Assembly: GCA_021106755.1 (NCBI GenBank)
Contig: JAIOTM010000312.1
Span: forward strand, 1 to 8,453
Reading direction: 5' to 3'
DNA length: 8,453 nucleotides
Origin: Candidatus Cloacimonadota bacterium
Lineage (GTDB): Bacteria; Cloacimonadota; Cloacimonadia; Cloacimonadales; JAIOQZ01
The notes below the pieces were generated by a model. The model ran no database searches, was not told where the DNA came from, and saw only the letters and a program-made list of their open reading frames with translations. The translations under genes and the position numbers were made by a program. Positions 1 through 6,771 of this stretch are shown piece by piece; positions within the stretch are counted from its first letter, which is position 1, and each line of letters opens with the position of its first letter.

Positions 1-174
1 AATAGATTCGTTACGCCGTAAATATGCTAAAGGTAAAATGTTTCGGTGCCATAAAAGATAGATGACCCGCGGGGGTGGCTTTTCTCCGTCGATTTTAAAT
101 CGCCAGGAAACTCCAAGTATTCTGACCAACCCGGCAACGAGATGATTATAGAGTCCGGGTAAAAGATTCATCAT
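1..174 (-). CDS. Lysophospholipid acyltransferase family protein (DUF374 type), N-terminal part only
   Basis: Partial gene: the first 58 codons, running off the window at base 1 in an open frame. The translation begins MMNLLPGLYNHLVAGLVRIL, followed by GVSWRFKIDGE, a Pro-rich turn, then VIYLLWHRNILPLAYLRR. A short amphipathic N-terminus, an R-F/V-x-(I/V)-x-G-E strand and a 'WH...LPL.YLRR' segment match the start of DUF374 acyltransferases as I remember them. These membrane-associated enzymes are often encoded beside lpxB, lpxK or kdtA and are thought to acylate a lipid A or phospholipid precursor. The catalytic region lies outside the window. The start is one of two tandem ATGs (174-172 or 171-169), which places it inside the 3' end of lpxB with a 26-29 bp overlap and suggests translational coupling. 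I see no strong Shine-Dalgarno before it. The family is fairly sure; the substrate is unknown. Confidence 0.75.
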   Translation of the reverse strand, partial: MMNLLPGLYNHLVAGLVRILGVSWRFKIDGEKPPPRVIYLLWHRNILPLAYLRRNESI

Positions 175-1327
175 GTAGCCACATTCTGTCTTTCAACAGG
201 TTTTCGACAATATTCGTCATCTCGGTGGAAGCTGATTTGCTTCCCAGCAGTTTCTTGATTATTGTCAGTTGATCAGCCATTTGCTGATATAGCAGTTTGT
301 GGTCCATGTACTTTTCAATTGTTCCCCGTATTGTGCGGGCATTACAATCATGCTGAATCAGCTCTGGTACTATCTTCCTGTCCATAATGATATTAGGCAG
401 TCCAACCGAAGAGATTTTGATAAGGTTTTTACCTATTAAGTAAGACAAAGTGCCAGTTTTATAGACTATACAGAATGGTGTACCGATATATGCAGTTTCC
501 AGAGTAGCTGTCCCCGATGTTACTACGAGAAAATCGCAATGATTCATCATCTCATAGCTACTGCCGGTTATCATAAATATCTCTTTCACGTCAGCATCGT
601 TTATCATTCCGAAATAAAGTTTAGTAGGCAGGTTTGACGTTTTCGAGATGAGGAACTCGTAACCGCTCCCCCGCATTTGCTTTGTAGTTTTCAGGAACTC
701 AGGGAGCATTCGCTTAACCTCTTGCTTACGGCTACCGGGCAAGAATCCTATCCACTTTTTCTCAGGATTCAATCCGAAACGAGCAGCGAAATCCTCTCTC
801 GTTGTAGTAAGTTCAATTTCCTCCGCGATTGGATGTCCCACAAAGGAGCAATTGACTCGGTTAATTTGTAGAAGCTCTGGTTCGAAAGGTAGAATGCAGG
901 CTACGTGCCGTGTGTAAGCTTTTAGTTTGTAAATGCGATTGTGTTTCCACGCCCAGAACTGGGGAGCAATAAACCACAATACGGGAATAGAAAGGTCGTC
1001 GGCTATACGGGCGATACGCATATTGAAGCCGGGGTAATCTACCAGAATAACAAGATCAGGTCGATTTTCAGAAAGTTTTTTGCGGATTATCTTCTCGGTT
1101 TTGAGGAAAAATCTTATGTGCTTAATTACTTCAGTGAATCCCATTACGTTAAAACGCTCAAAGGGAAAAAGCGACTCGAATCCTTCTTTCTCCATTTCAG
1201 GTCCACCAATTCCGTAATGATGAGGTTTAACCTCTAATTTCTTCAGAGATTTCAACACTTGTGCCGCATGAAGGTCACCGGATTTTTCTCCGGCAATCCA
1301 GAAAACGCTTTTCAATAATTTTCCCAC
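146..1327 (-). CDS. lpxB: Lipid-A-disaccharide synthase
   Basis: A GT19 glycosyltransferase that joins UDP-2,3-diacylglucosamine and 2,3-diacylglucosamine-1-phosphate (lipid X) into the lipid A disaccharide at the inner face of the inner membrane. The 393 residues are close to the usual 380-390. Visible family motifs in order: AGEKSGD (12-18), GIGGPEM (39-45), VDYPGF (96-101, with D97 matching the catalytic Asp of E. coli LpxB), IAPQFWAWK (120-128), VGHP (163-166), LPGSR (196-200), SGTATLE (271-277) and a PNIIMDRKIVPELIQ segment (311-325). The start is GTG at 1327-1325. No in-frame ATG exists upstream (a TAG lies 5 codons before), and GGAG sits at a suitable distance. The 3' end overlaps the acyltransferase gene. 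The neighbours suggest a small envelope-lipid operon rather than the classical lpxD-fabZ-lpxA-lpxB order. No truncation or missing motif is seen. Confidence 0.97.
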   Translation of the reverse strand: MGKLLKSVFWIAGEKSGDLHAAQVLKSLKKLEVKPHHYGIGGPEMEKEGFESLFPFERFNVMGFTEVIKHIRFFLKTEKIIRKKLSENRPDLVILVDYPGFNMRIARIADDLSIPVLWFIAPQFWAWKHNRIYKLKAYTRHVACILPFEPELLQINRVNCSFVGHPIAEEIELTTTREDFAARFGLNPEKKWIGFLPGSRKQEVKRMLPEFLKTTKQMRGSGYEFLISKTSNLPTKLYFGMINDADVKEIFMITGSSYEMMNHCDFLVVTSGTATLETAYIGTPFCIVYKTGTLSYLIGKNLIKISSVGLPNIIMDRKIVPELIQHDCNARTIRGTIEKYMDHKLLYQQMADQLTIIKKLLGSKSASTEMTNIVENLLKDRMWLHDESFTRTL

Positions 1328-1333
1328 ACATAT

Positions 1334-1339
1334 TCTCCA
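1334..1339 (-). promoter_or_regulatory. Ribosome binding site deciding the GTG start of lpxB
   Basis: The minus strand reads TGGAGA here, with GGAG at 1338-1335 and 7 nt to the GTG at 1327-1325. The ATG at 1331-1329 and the GTG at 1329-1327 are out of frame with lpxB. The site therefore supports the chosen non-ATG start. Confidence 0.7.
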
Positions 1340-1351
1340 CTAATTTTTGCC

Positions 1352-1379
1352 AATAAAGAGCATAAGGGATTTGTGTCAA
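1352..1379 (-). promoter_or_regulatory. Candidate sigma70 promoter for lpxB and the following acyltransferase
   Basis: Minus strand: a perfect TTGACA at 1379-1374, a 16-bp spacer, then TTTATT at 1357-1352 (4 of 6 to TATAAT). Initiation would fall near 1345, just ahead of the GGAG and GTG of lpxB, giving a very short leader. The htpG terminator lies upstream, so lpxB needs its own promoter. This is sequence match only, and the -10 is weak. Confidence 0.5.
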
Positions 1380-1459
1380 CTGATTGATGAGACAAGGTCA
1401 GGGATACACCGATTAATTCTTCTATTGTTGGCTCTAACTGAAACCGATAGAGACAGACC

Positions 1460-1479
1460 TGCAACACTTTCGAGTTGCA
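1460..1479. repeat. Small inverted repeat upstream of lpxB
   Basis: Perfect 6-bp arms TGCAAC and GTTGCA separated by 8 bp. It lies between the htpG terminator and the candidate lpxB promoter, about 80 bp upstream of the -35 box. It could be an operator or a chance palindrome. No regulator is recognised for it. Confidence 0.25.
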
Positions 1480-1523
1480 CCAAATCTTTATGATATTGGT
1501 GAGTGATTCCTGAAGCATAACAG

Positions 1524-1550
1524 AAAAGGCACTCCATACGGAATGCCTTT
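1524..1550 (-). terminator. Intrinsic terminator after htpG
   Basis: The minus-strand RNA forms an 11-bp stem, AAAGGCAUUCC with GGAGUGCCUUU (one U-G pair), closed by a GUAU tetraloop. The Us at the end of the stem run on into UUUU and then CUGUU. It starts 17 bp after the htpG stop. The reverse strand also has a short T run, so some bidirectional activity is possible. It separates htpG from lpxB transcription. Confidence 0.85.
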
Positions 1551-1567
1551 GATAGTAATCAGATATA

Positions 1568-3502
1568 TTAAATCAGAGTAAGAATTTTTGAGGCGTTGGC
1601 TGTAAATTGCCGCAATTCTTCTCCGCTGAATTTCTTTTGCTCAAGTAGTGCCAATTGATGAATAAACAGGCAAATAGAACCAATGTCTTCGGTTTTTCCA
1701 AGTCCTTGCAGTTGCAATAACTTTTTGACTGCTTTGTTCTCCAGATTCACGACAAGCGTATGGTTGGCAAGCATGTCCATACCAGAGTCTTTCATCATCA
1801 TGTTCATCTCCTGAAAGCGGCGCATGTGCTCGTTAAAAATTATCATAGCCGGAACAGCATCGCTTTTTAGTCGCTTAGGCTCTATAGTAACACTCTTGTT
1901 GTCTAATCCTGCTTCGAAAATCTCTTTGATTTTATCACCCTCGGTTTTGTCGTCTTTATCGACTATCTCAGCTTTTTCTTTGTCTTCCAGAAGATTATTC
2001 AGTTCTGAATCGATACGGGCAAATGAAACTCCGGGCAACCGCATTTCGAGATGCTGGAAAACATGAACATCTAATGGAGCGGTTGTATGAATAACTTCGA
2101 TTCCCTGTTCTTTAATCATCTCTAAGTATGTCACATGAGTATTTTCGCCAGCGGAGTAGTAAATCTTTGTATCTGGTGTAGGCATCGGTTCATCTTCACC
2201 CTCTTTTTTCTCAGGTTTCGGTTGAGGGTTTCGCTCTTTGTACTCGTTAATTGTTACCCAGTCACCTTTACTTGATTTGAAGACAACAACATCTTTGATA
2301 GCATCAAAGAATTCGGGGCTTGTAAGGATACCATACTTGATGAATACTTGGATATCGTCCCACAATTTCGCGAATTTATCACGGTCTTCTTCAAACAGCT
2401 TTTTTAAGTAGTCAGCCAATTTCTTGATGATGTACTTTGTGATTTTATTAACAGTTTTGTCTTGCTGGAGGAAACTACGGGAGACATTGAGTGGAATATC
2501 AGGGATGTCGATTCCACCTTTCAGAAGGGTGAGAAATTCCGGGATGAAATCTTTGAGGTTTTCGGCGACAAACACATTATTGCAGTAAAGATTAACCTTG
2601 CCGCGGTGCATATCCAGTTCGTTTTTCAGCTTGGGGAAGTAGAGGATTCCTTTAAGATTGAAGGGATAGTCCACATTGAGATGTAACCAGAACAGCGGTT
2701 CTTCGTAGTCGTGGAACAACTCGCGGTAAAAATCTTTGTATTCTTCATCGGTTACGTCGCTTGGACGCTTGTTCCAGAGAGCAAACTGTTGATTGACAAC
2801 TTTCAGTTTTTTCTTCTTCTCTTCAAGCTCTTCCTGAGTGATTTTCTCCTCTTTAAGCTCTTCTTCAAGACGCTTTACTTCGCTACTGATGTCCTTATCA
2901 AGTTCAATGGGGAAAGGCGTGAAATTGCAATATTTCTGAAGAATTTCGCGAATTTTTGTTTCTTGAATATATTGTTCGCTATCTTCGTTGAAATAGACGG
3001 TGACGGTTGTGCCCGGCTCTGTGCGTTTACCTTCATCCATCTTGTATTCTGTAGAGCCATCGCATTCCCAGAAGGCAGGTTTGGCGTTGGCTTTGTAGGA
3101 GAGTGTGTCGATTGTAACATGTTTCGCGACCATATAAGAGGAGTAGAAACCAAGACCGAAATGACCGATTATTGAGGATTGTTTATCCTTGAACTTCTCA
3201 ATAAAATCTTCCGCACCGGAAAAGGCTATTTGATTAATGTATTTTTTGACCTCGTCTCTCGTCATACCAATACCGTAATCAATTATCTGCATTGATTTCT
3301 TATCTTTATCAATTGATATTTCGATTTTCATTTCAATGCCGGAATCGGATTGGATTGCCTGACGTTTCTGCATCGCGTCAACAGCGTTGGAAACGAGTTC
3401 CCGCAAGAAAATATCGTGCTCCGAGTAAAGCCACTTCTTGATTATTGGAAAGATGTTCTCGGTATGTATGGAGAGAATTCCATTTTCAGTTTTTTTAGTC
3501 AT
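1568..3502 (-). CDS. htpG: Molecular chaperone HtpG (bacterial Hsp90)
   Basis: A cytosolic ATP-dependent dimeric chaperone of the GHKL ATPase group that remodels client proteins with the DnaK system. It is complete at 644 residues (E. coli 624). N-terminal ATPase domain: ELVSNAVDA (35-43) with the ATP-hydrolysis Glu at 35, DYGIGM (75-80) in place of the commoner DxGIGM with Asn, GHFGLGFYSSYMV (113-125) as the ATP lid, and GTTVTVYF (164-171). A charged Glu/Lys linker follows (about 205-235). The middle domain carries LNVSR (338-342), whose Arg contacts the gamma-phosphate. A Pro/Glu/Lys-rich insert lies at about 424-446. The C-terminal dimerisation region has a Met-rich helix near 565-585. The AGGAG at 3512-3508 sits 5 nt before ATG. 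It is monocistronic, with its own promoter and terminator, and a CIRCE-like element upstream suggests HrcA heat-shock control. Lid and LNVSRSFLQQ details look closer to FCB-group HtpG than to proteobacterial ones. Confidence 0.98.
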   Translation of the reverse strand: MTKKTENGILSIHTENIFPIIKKWLYSEHDIFLRELVSNAVDAMQKRQAIQSDSGIEMKIEISIDKDKKSMQIIDYGIGMTRDEVKKYINQIAFSGAEDFIEKFKDKQSSIIGHFGLGFYSSYMVAKHVTIDTLSYKANAKPAFWECDGSTEYKMDEGKRTEPGTTVTVYFNEDSEQYIQETKIREILQKYCNFTPFPIELDKDISSEVKRLEEELKEEKITQEELEEKKKKLKVVNQQFALWNKRPSDVTDEEYKDFYRELFHDYEEPLFWLHLNVDYPFNLKGILYFPKLKNELDMHRGKVNLYCNNVFVAENLKDFIPEFLTLLKGGIDIPDIPLNVSRSFLQQDKTVNKITKYIIKKLADYLKKLFEEDRDKFAKLWDDIQVFIKYGILTSPEFFDAIKDVVVFKSSKGDWVTINEYKERNPQPKPEKKEGEDEPMPTPDTKIYYSAGENTHVTYLEMIKEQGIEVIHTTAPLDVHVFQHLEMRLPGVSFARIDSELNNLLEDKEKAEIVDKDDKTEGDKIKEIFEAGLDNKSVTIEPKRLKSDAVPAMIIFNEHMRRFQEMNMMMKDSGMDMLANHTLVVNLENKAVKKLLQLQGLGKTEDIGSICLFIHQLALLEQKKFSGEELRQFTANASKILTLI

Positions 3503-3531
3503 GATTTCTCCTGATTTTTCATTTTGAAAAC

Positions 3532-3560
3532 AAGATAAGCTGTAAGGATGATTCTGTCAA
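3532..3560 (-). promoter_or_regulatory. Sigma70-type promoter of htpG
   Basis: Minus strand: a perfect TTGACA at 3560-3555, a 17-bp spacer and TATCTT at 3537-3532 (4 of 6 to TATAAT). Predicted initiation is near 3525, leaving a leader of about 23 nt that holds the AGGAGA ribosome site. The spacing is optimal. I see no sigma32-type -35/-10 pair, in keeping with repressor-based rather than alternative-sigma heat-shock control. Confidence 0.7.
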
Positions 3561-3567
3561 CGCATAA

Positions 3568-3594
3568 TTAGCAGAAAAGGACGGAGAGTGCTAA
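3568..3594. promoter_or_regulatory. CIRCE-like element (HrcA operator)
   Basis: The consensus is TTAGCACTC-N9-GAGTGCTAA. On the plus strand the window has TTAGCAGAA at 3568-3576, exactly 9 bp, then a perfect GAGTGCTAA at 3586-3594. That is 15 of 18 arm positions, with the three mismatches together at the inner edge of one arm. It lies upstream of a heat-shock gene, which strengthens the call. Its place is unusual: it ends 7 bp upstream of the best -35 box of htpG rather than covering the promoter or leader. No HrcA gene is in the window. Confidence 0.7.
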
Positions 3595-3712
3595 AAGCTC
3601 CAATAACTGCTTATTTAGTCTTGGAAGTCTGAAAGGAGTGAACCTGTGGGTTTGAAAGAATTGAATAATTCGCTTATGAATAATGCGGGAGACGCGAAAC
3701 TTTATAATCCTG

Positions 3713-5401
3713 TTAATTGCCTTTGATTTTCTCCAACTCGCTTTTCAACTCCGGGGTTAAAGGAGCATTGTCGTCTCGCTTCCAGCGTTTGTCTATCTGA
3801 CTGGAAACTGGAGAATTATGACGGATATATTCCACTACGGTATCCCGCATAGAATTCTCCAGGCGGATTATATCTTTCTCTTCAACCTTAGTGAGCAAGG
3901 TTAAACCAGCATTTCCTTCCATGAGAAAATCGGATGTGGCAATTTTATAGGTTGCATCTGCCCGCCATGGTTTTCCACCTATGAGCAGTTTGGTTACCCG
4001 GTCGTTATTTTCCCTCTCTTTACTGAAAACCACTTCCACACCGGAAACCCGTAATCCGTGACGTGAGTATTCCACACGTTTTTCGATTATCTGTTTAAGG
4101 AAAGTCCCGGAGGCTTCGAATAAAACAATCTGGTTATCGAAGGGCAGAACATCAAATACATCGCGGTAAGTAATAGCCCCCTGAGGAATGTCATCGCGGA
4201 TACCGCCGAGATTAAGAAAAGAGAAATCCGCGCCTGTTGACTCCAACATTATATCGCAGATAAGGTTGCCAATCACATTTTGCGCACCGGAACCGAGACG
4301 TGAAAGAAAGACTTTCGCGTGACCAATCACAGTATTCATACCTTTTTCAGCTTCTGTCTGCATAACCCAGAGTTTGGAACCTATTTCGGGGTGTGGTATG
4401 TGCTCTTCCTGAAACATTGTAATCAATATTGAGTCGTCAGCCGGGCTTCGCCAGCCAGCAACAGATTTAGTTTCTTTATCTATTTCCACAATAAGATGTC
4501 CGACATTACTTCCCATAGCATATCCCTGCACCACCATTGTATGAGTTATCGGGTCAACCCAGGGTCTGTGAACACCTTTGTGTATATGCCCACCGATAAA
4601 TATGTCGATGCCTTCTACTTCGTGGGCAAGCTCTTGAGCATCGTAACCCCATGGTCTGCCAGCGGGTCCAAAGTTACTTTCGAGGTTTTGTCTGACATTG
4701 CCGGGATAGCGGCGTTGATACGCTTTTTCGGGATAATAAGGAAGACCCATGTGCCCCAGAACAATTACTATGTCTGCTCCTTCATCGCGAACTATTTCGA
4801 TATATTTTTCTAAAGCGGGCTTTGCCGGAATAAAATCGAGACCCGCTATATTCTCAGGGAAAGACATCTTTTCTGTATCTGTTGTTGTAAGACCGATAAT
4901 TGCTATTTTCAAGCCCAGTTTTTCGATAAAAATGTAAGGGAGCGCGTAATTAATGAGTTTACCGCTTGTTGTATCAATAATATTACAGGAGAGGATTGGA
5001 AACTCTGCCAAAGCGAGTGTAACTTTCAGCGTATCTTCTTTAATATCGTACTCGTGATTACCAATAGCGAGAGCATCGTAAGCAACCATGTTCATGTACT
5101 CTATAATAGCTTTGCCATTAGTTACCGTACCCACGGGGTGTCCCTGAAAAAAGTCTCCGGCATCTAACAACAGGTTTGCTCTGCTCTTGTTGTCTGTCAG
5201 CTTGCGAACAGACTGAATATATGTTGCCGCTGAGGCTCCACCTCCAATCATGGGGGGAAAGTCAGGATTCATATAAGTGGCGGGATAAACATCAATTCCG
5301 CCGTGTATATCGTTTGTGAACATGATGTCAATAAGTAGCGTTTCTGCTCCGCAAACAGAGAAAACCGCCAACAGCAGCAGGATAAGAAATCTGTTCTTCA
5401 T
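3713..5401 (-). CDS. Exported metallophosphatase / 5'-nucleotidase family protein (UshA-like)
   Basis: A two-domain secreted phosphohydrolase of 562 residues, the usual size for UshA/CD73-type enzymes, expected in the periplasm. An N-terminal signal peptide (MKNRF, a Leu/Val core, then CGA at 17-19) probably cleaves after A19. C17 is not in a good lipobox, so a lipoprotein is unlikely. The dimetal catalytic domain shows TNDIHGG (29-35), DAGDFFQG (80-87), IGNHEYD (113-119), LGHMG (215-219) and GGHIHKG (270-276). The C-terminal substrate domain shows IGNLICD (377-383), LNLGGIRDDIP (396-406), VLPFDNQ (418-424) and SDFLMEGNAG (490-499). The family GGDG motif is here GNAG, and the Arg normally before GNLI seems absent, so the substrate may not be a standard ribonucleotide. 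AGAGGA at 5410-5405 lies 3 nt before ATG. It is the last gene of the three-gene block, 16 bp after the FadL/PorV-like gene. No strong terminator is seen after it. It may hydrolyse nucleotides, sugar nucleotides or another phosphoester. Confidence 0.9.
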   Translation of the reverse strand: MKNRFLILLLLAVFSVCGAETLLIDIMFTNDIHGGIDVYPATYMNPDFPPMIGGGASAATYIQSVRKLTDNKSRANLLLDAGDFFQGHPVGTVTNGKAIIEYMNMVAYDALAIGNHEYDIKEDTLKVTLALAEFPILSCNIIDTTSGKLINYALPYIFIEKLGLKIAIIGLTTTDTEKMSFPENIAGLDFIPAKPALEKYIEIVRDEGADIVIVLGHMGLPYYPEKAYQRRYPGNVRQNLESNFGPAGRPWGYDAQELAHEVEGIDIFIGGHIHKGVHRPWVDPITHTMVVQGYAMGSNVGHLIVEIDKETKSVAGWRSPADDSILITMFQEEHIPHPEIGSKLWVMQTEAEKGMNTVIGHAKVFLSRLGSGAQNVIGNLICDIMLESTGADFSFLNLGGIRDDIPQGAITYRDVFDVLPFDNQIVLFEASGTFLKQIIEKRVEYSRHGLRVSGVEVVFSKERENNDRVTKLLIGGKPWRADATYKIATSDFLMEGNAGLTLLTKVEEKDIIRLENSMRDTVVEYIRHNSPVSSQIDKRWKRDDNAPLTPELKSELEKIKGN

Positions 5402-5417
5402 GTGTCCTCTTGTCGTG

Positions 5418-6749
5418 TTACCAGTTGAAACCTATGGTTGTTGTTACTTTTACAAAATTCTCGGTTACTTTGTCGGCATTATCCCAGCCACGGTCGCGTT
5501 TGGCTTCCTGCCAGAACTGACTTACGTAAGCGGGATCATCGGCGTAGTTGGTGTCGTTGTAGTAGCTGTCCGGGAACAAATCCATTATCCGGTATTTTCT
5601 CGCGGAATATTCAACCGCGAAGTCAATGTTCACTTTATCTAATAATTGAAATCCTGAACCGCCTGTAATCGTTGGTATATCAATGCTATCGTCGATGGGA
5701 GTGGTTTCGTAGCGGAAACCAAGGCGTAAAGGCAAAGCCCGGACAACCTGATGCTCTACACCCATATACCAGACATAAGAGTCTTTGTAACTGTCGCTTA
5801 CATCTGACCAGTTAATTCGTTCTACATCAAAATTGACAAACGTTTGCATTATGTTTCGTGGACGGTAGGTAATGCCCGCTCTGAATCTGGTTGGCAACCA
5901 GGTTTTACTATCTGAAACAGACACCCCGTTGAAAGATTGCTCAATTGTGATTTCTACCTTTGGCTCAAAGGCAAACCCGCAGGCAACTCGTTCGTTGATA
6001 TCCGCTTGCAGTCCAAGCTTGAAGCCGGTTCCACTCAAATCTCTGTCCATATTCTGATGGTAATCGGGAAGCACAAAGTCTGATGTAACAGACTGAGACT
6101 GCTCGGTCCATTCAATGGCAGAATTTAGCTTGTGATTACCAAAATAACGAGATACCATTATTCCGGCACTCAGATTAGAATTAAAGGGAAAATCTGACGC
6201 CGCGCCACTTAGAAGCAAGCTGTTCGCGTAGAGTGTTCCTACTCCATCAATAGTGTTAATAGCGATGCTGTAAGGATATTCATTGTTGTCGGAACCAGAG
6301 TCTGTACGCACTTCTTCTTCGTAATAGCAGTCATAAGTGAAGACGGGACGGAATAAAAATGCTGTACCCCAACTCAAATTTCCAGTTCGGAAGGTATAGT
6401 ATATACCACCCGAATAGTCTGCGAAATAGTTTGTATTTACAGCGTAAGTGCCTTCATCAACATAGCTGTCGAAGAAATTGTAGAGAGCAATGCTCCGCCT
6501 TTCTTCAACCTGCATAATTGCTACCGACATTTCCATACCGGTAACATGTTGCAAGCGTGTTAATCCAGCGGGATTGTGGGTTAAATCAGCTACTCCGTAA
6601 CTCCAGGCAGTGCATGCACCGCCCATAGCCGCCGAACGTGCCGACATAGACTGAACATAGTTGCCGATTGCCTGACGTTCCATTAATGACCAGCCAAATA
6701 TAGAACTGCTGATTAAAAGTATAAGCAGAAACAAGCTTATTTGCTTCAT
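5418..6749 (-). CDS. Outer-membrane beta-barrel protein, FadL (OmpP1) / PorV-like
   Basis: 443 residues from the start at 6749. A signal peptide, MKQISLFLLILLISSSIFG, is followed by mature WSLMER. The key family mark is SMSARSAAMGGACTAWSYG (34-52) then HNPAGLTRL (58-66), the N-terminal 'MGGA ... NPAGL' signature shared by FadL/OmpP1 and PorV/PorQ barrels. The rest alternates aromatic and hydrophobic residues as in beta strands. It closes with TTTIGFNW, and a terminal aromatic residue is the usual signal for outer-membrane barrel insertion. An in-frame ATG 63 bp upstream (6812) was rejected: it lies inside the preceding gene and would put 21 charged residues before the signal peptide. FadL proteins import hydrophobic compounds, while PorV proteins serve as shuttles or scaffolds; the sequence does not decide between them. 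It sits between a barrel-protein gene and a nucleotidase gene, 22 and 16 bp away, so co-expression is likely. Confidence 0.8.
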   Translation of the reverse strand: MKQISLFLLILLISSSIFGWSLMERQAIGNYVQSMSARSAAMGGACTAWSYGVADLTHNPAGLTRLQHVTGMEMSVAIMQVEERRSIALYNFFDSYVDEGTYAVNTNYFADYSGGIYYTFRTGNLSWGTAFLFRPVFTYDCYYEEEVRTDSGSDNNEYPYSIAINTIDGVGTLYANSLLLSGAASDFPFNSNLSAGIMVSRYFGNHKLNSAIEWTEQSQSVTSDFVLPDYHQNMDRDLSGTGFKLGLQADINERVACGFAFEPKVEITIEQSFNGVSVSDSKTWLPTRFRAGITYRPRNIMQTFVNFDVERINWSDVSDSYKDSYVWYMGVEHQVVRALPLRLGFRYETTPIDDSIDIPTITGGSGFQLLDKVNIDFAVEYSARKYRIMDLFPDSYYNDTNYADDPAYVSQFWQEAKRDRGWDNADKVTENFVKVTTTIGFNW

Positions 6750-6753
6750 AGTT

Positions 6754-6759
6754 TCCTCT
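6754..6759 (-). promoter_or_regulatory. Ribosome binding site deciding the start of the FadL/PorV-like gene
   Basis: The minus strand reads AAAGAGGAAACTATG, with AGAGGA at 6759-6754 and 4 nt to the ATG at 6749. The site lies in the 22-bp gap after the previous stop codon and supports the shorter start with an intact signal peptide. The nucleotidase gene has a near copy (AAGAGGACACATG). Confidence 0.75.
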
Positions 6760-6771
6760 TTATATGTTTTT

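Noticed and set aside
1312..1518. 68-codon minus-strand ORF between htpG and lpxB
   Set aside because: Its ATG lies 6 bp beyond the end of the htpG terminator U-run and has no ribosome binding site. It contains the likely lpxB promoter and overlaps the lpxB start. The product resembles no family I recognise, so it is probably a chance open frame.
2711..3175. 154-codon plus-strand ORF inside htpG
   Set aside because: It is the antisense shadow of a well-conserved htpG coding region, with no ribosome site or promoter and an improbable Phe/Leu-rich product.
3595..3712. Terminator for the nucleotidase operon
   Set aside because: Only short AT-rich dyads are present (for example AATAA-N4-TTATT at 3602-3615), with no GC-rich stem followed by a T run, so no terminator can be supported.
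3713..6749. Type IX secretion system, suggested by the PorV-like protein
   Set aside because: No other T9SS component is visible, and the neighbouring nucleotidase ends in a charged helix (LKSELEKIKGN) rather than a T9SS C-terminal sorting domain. The NPAGL signature is shared with FadL.
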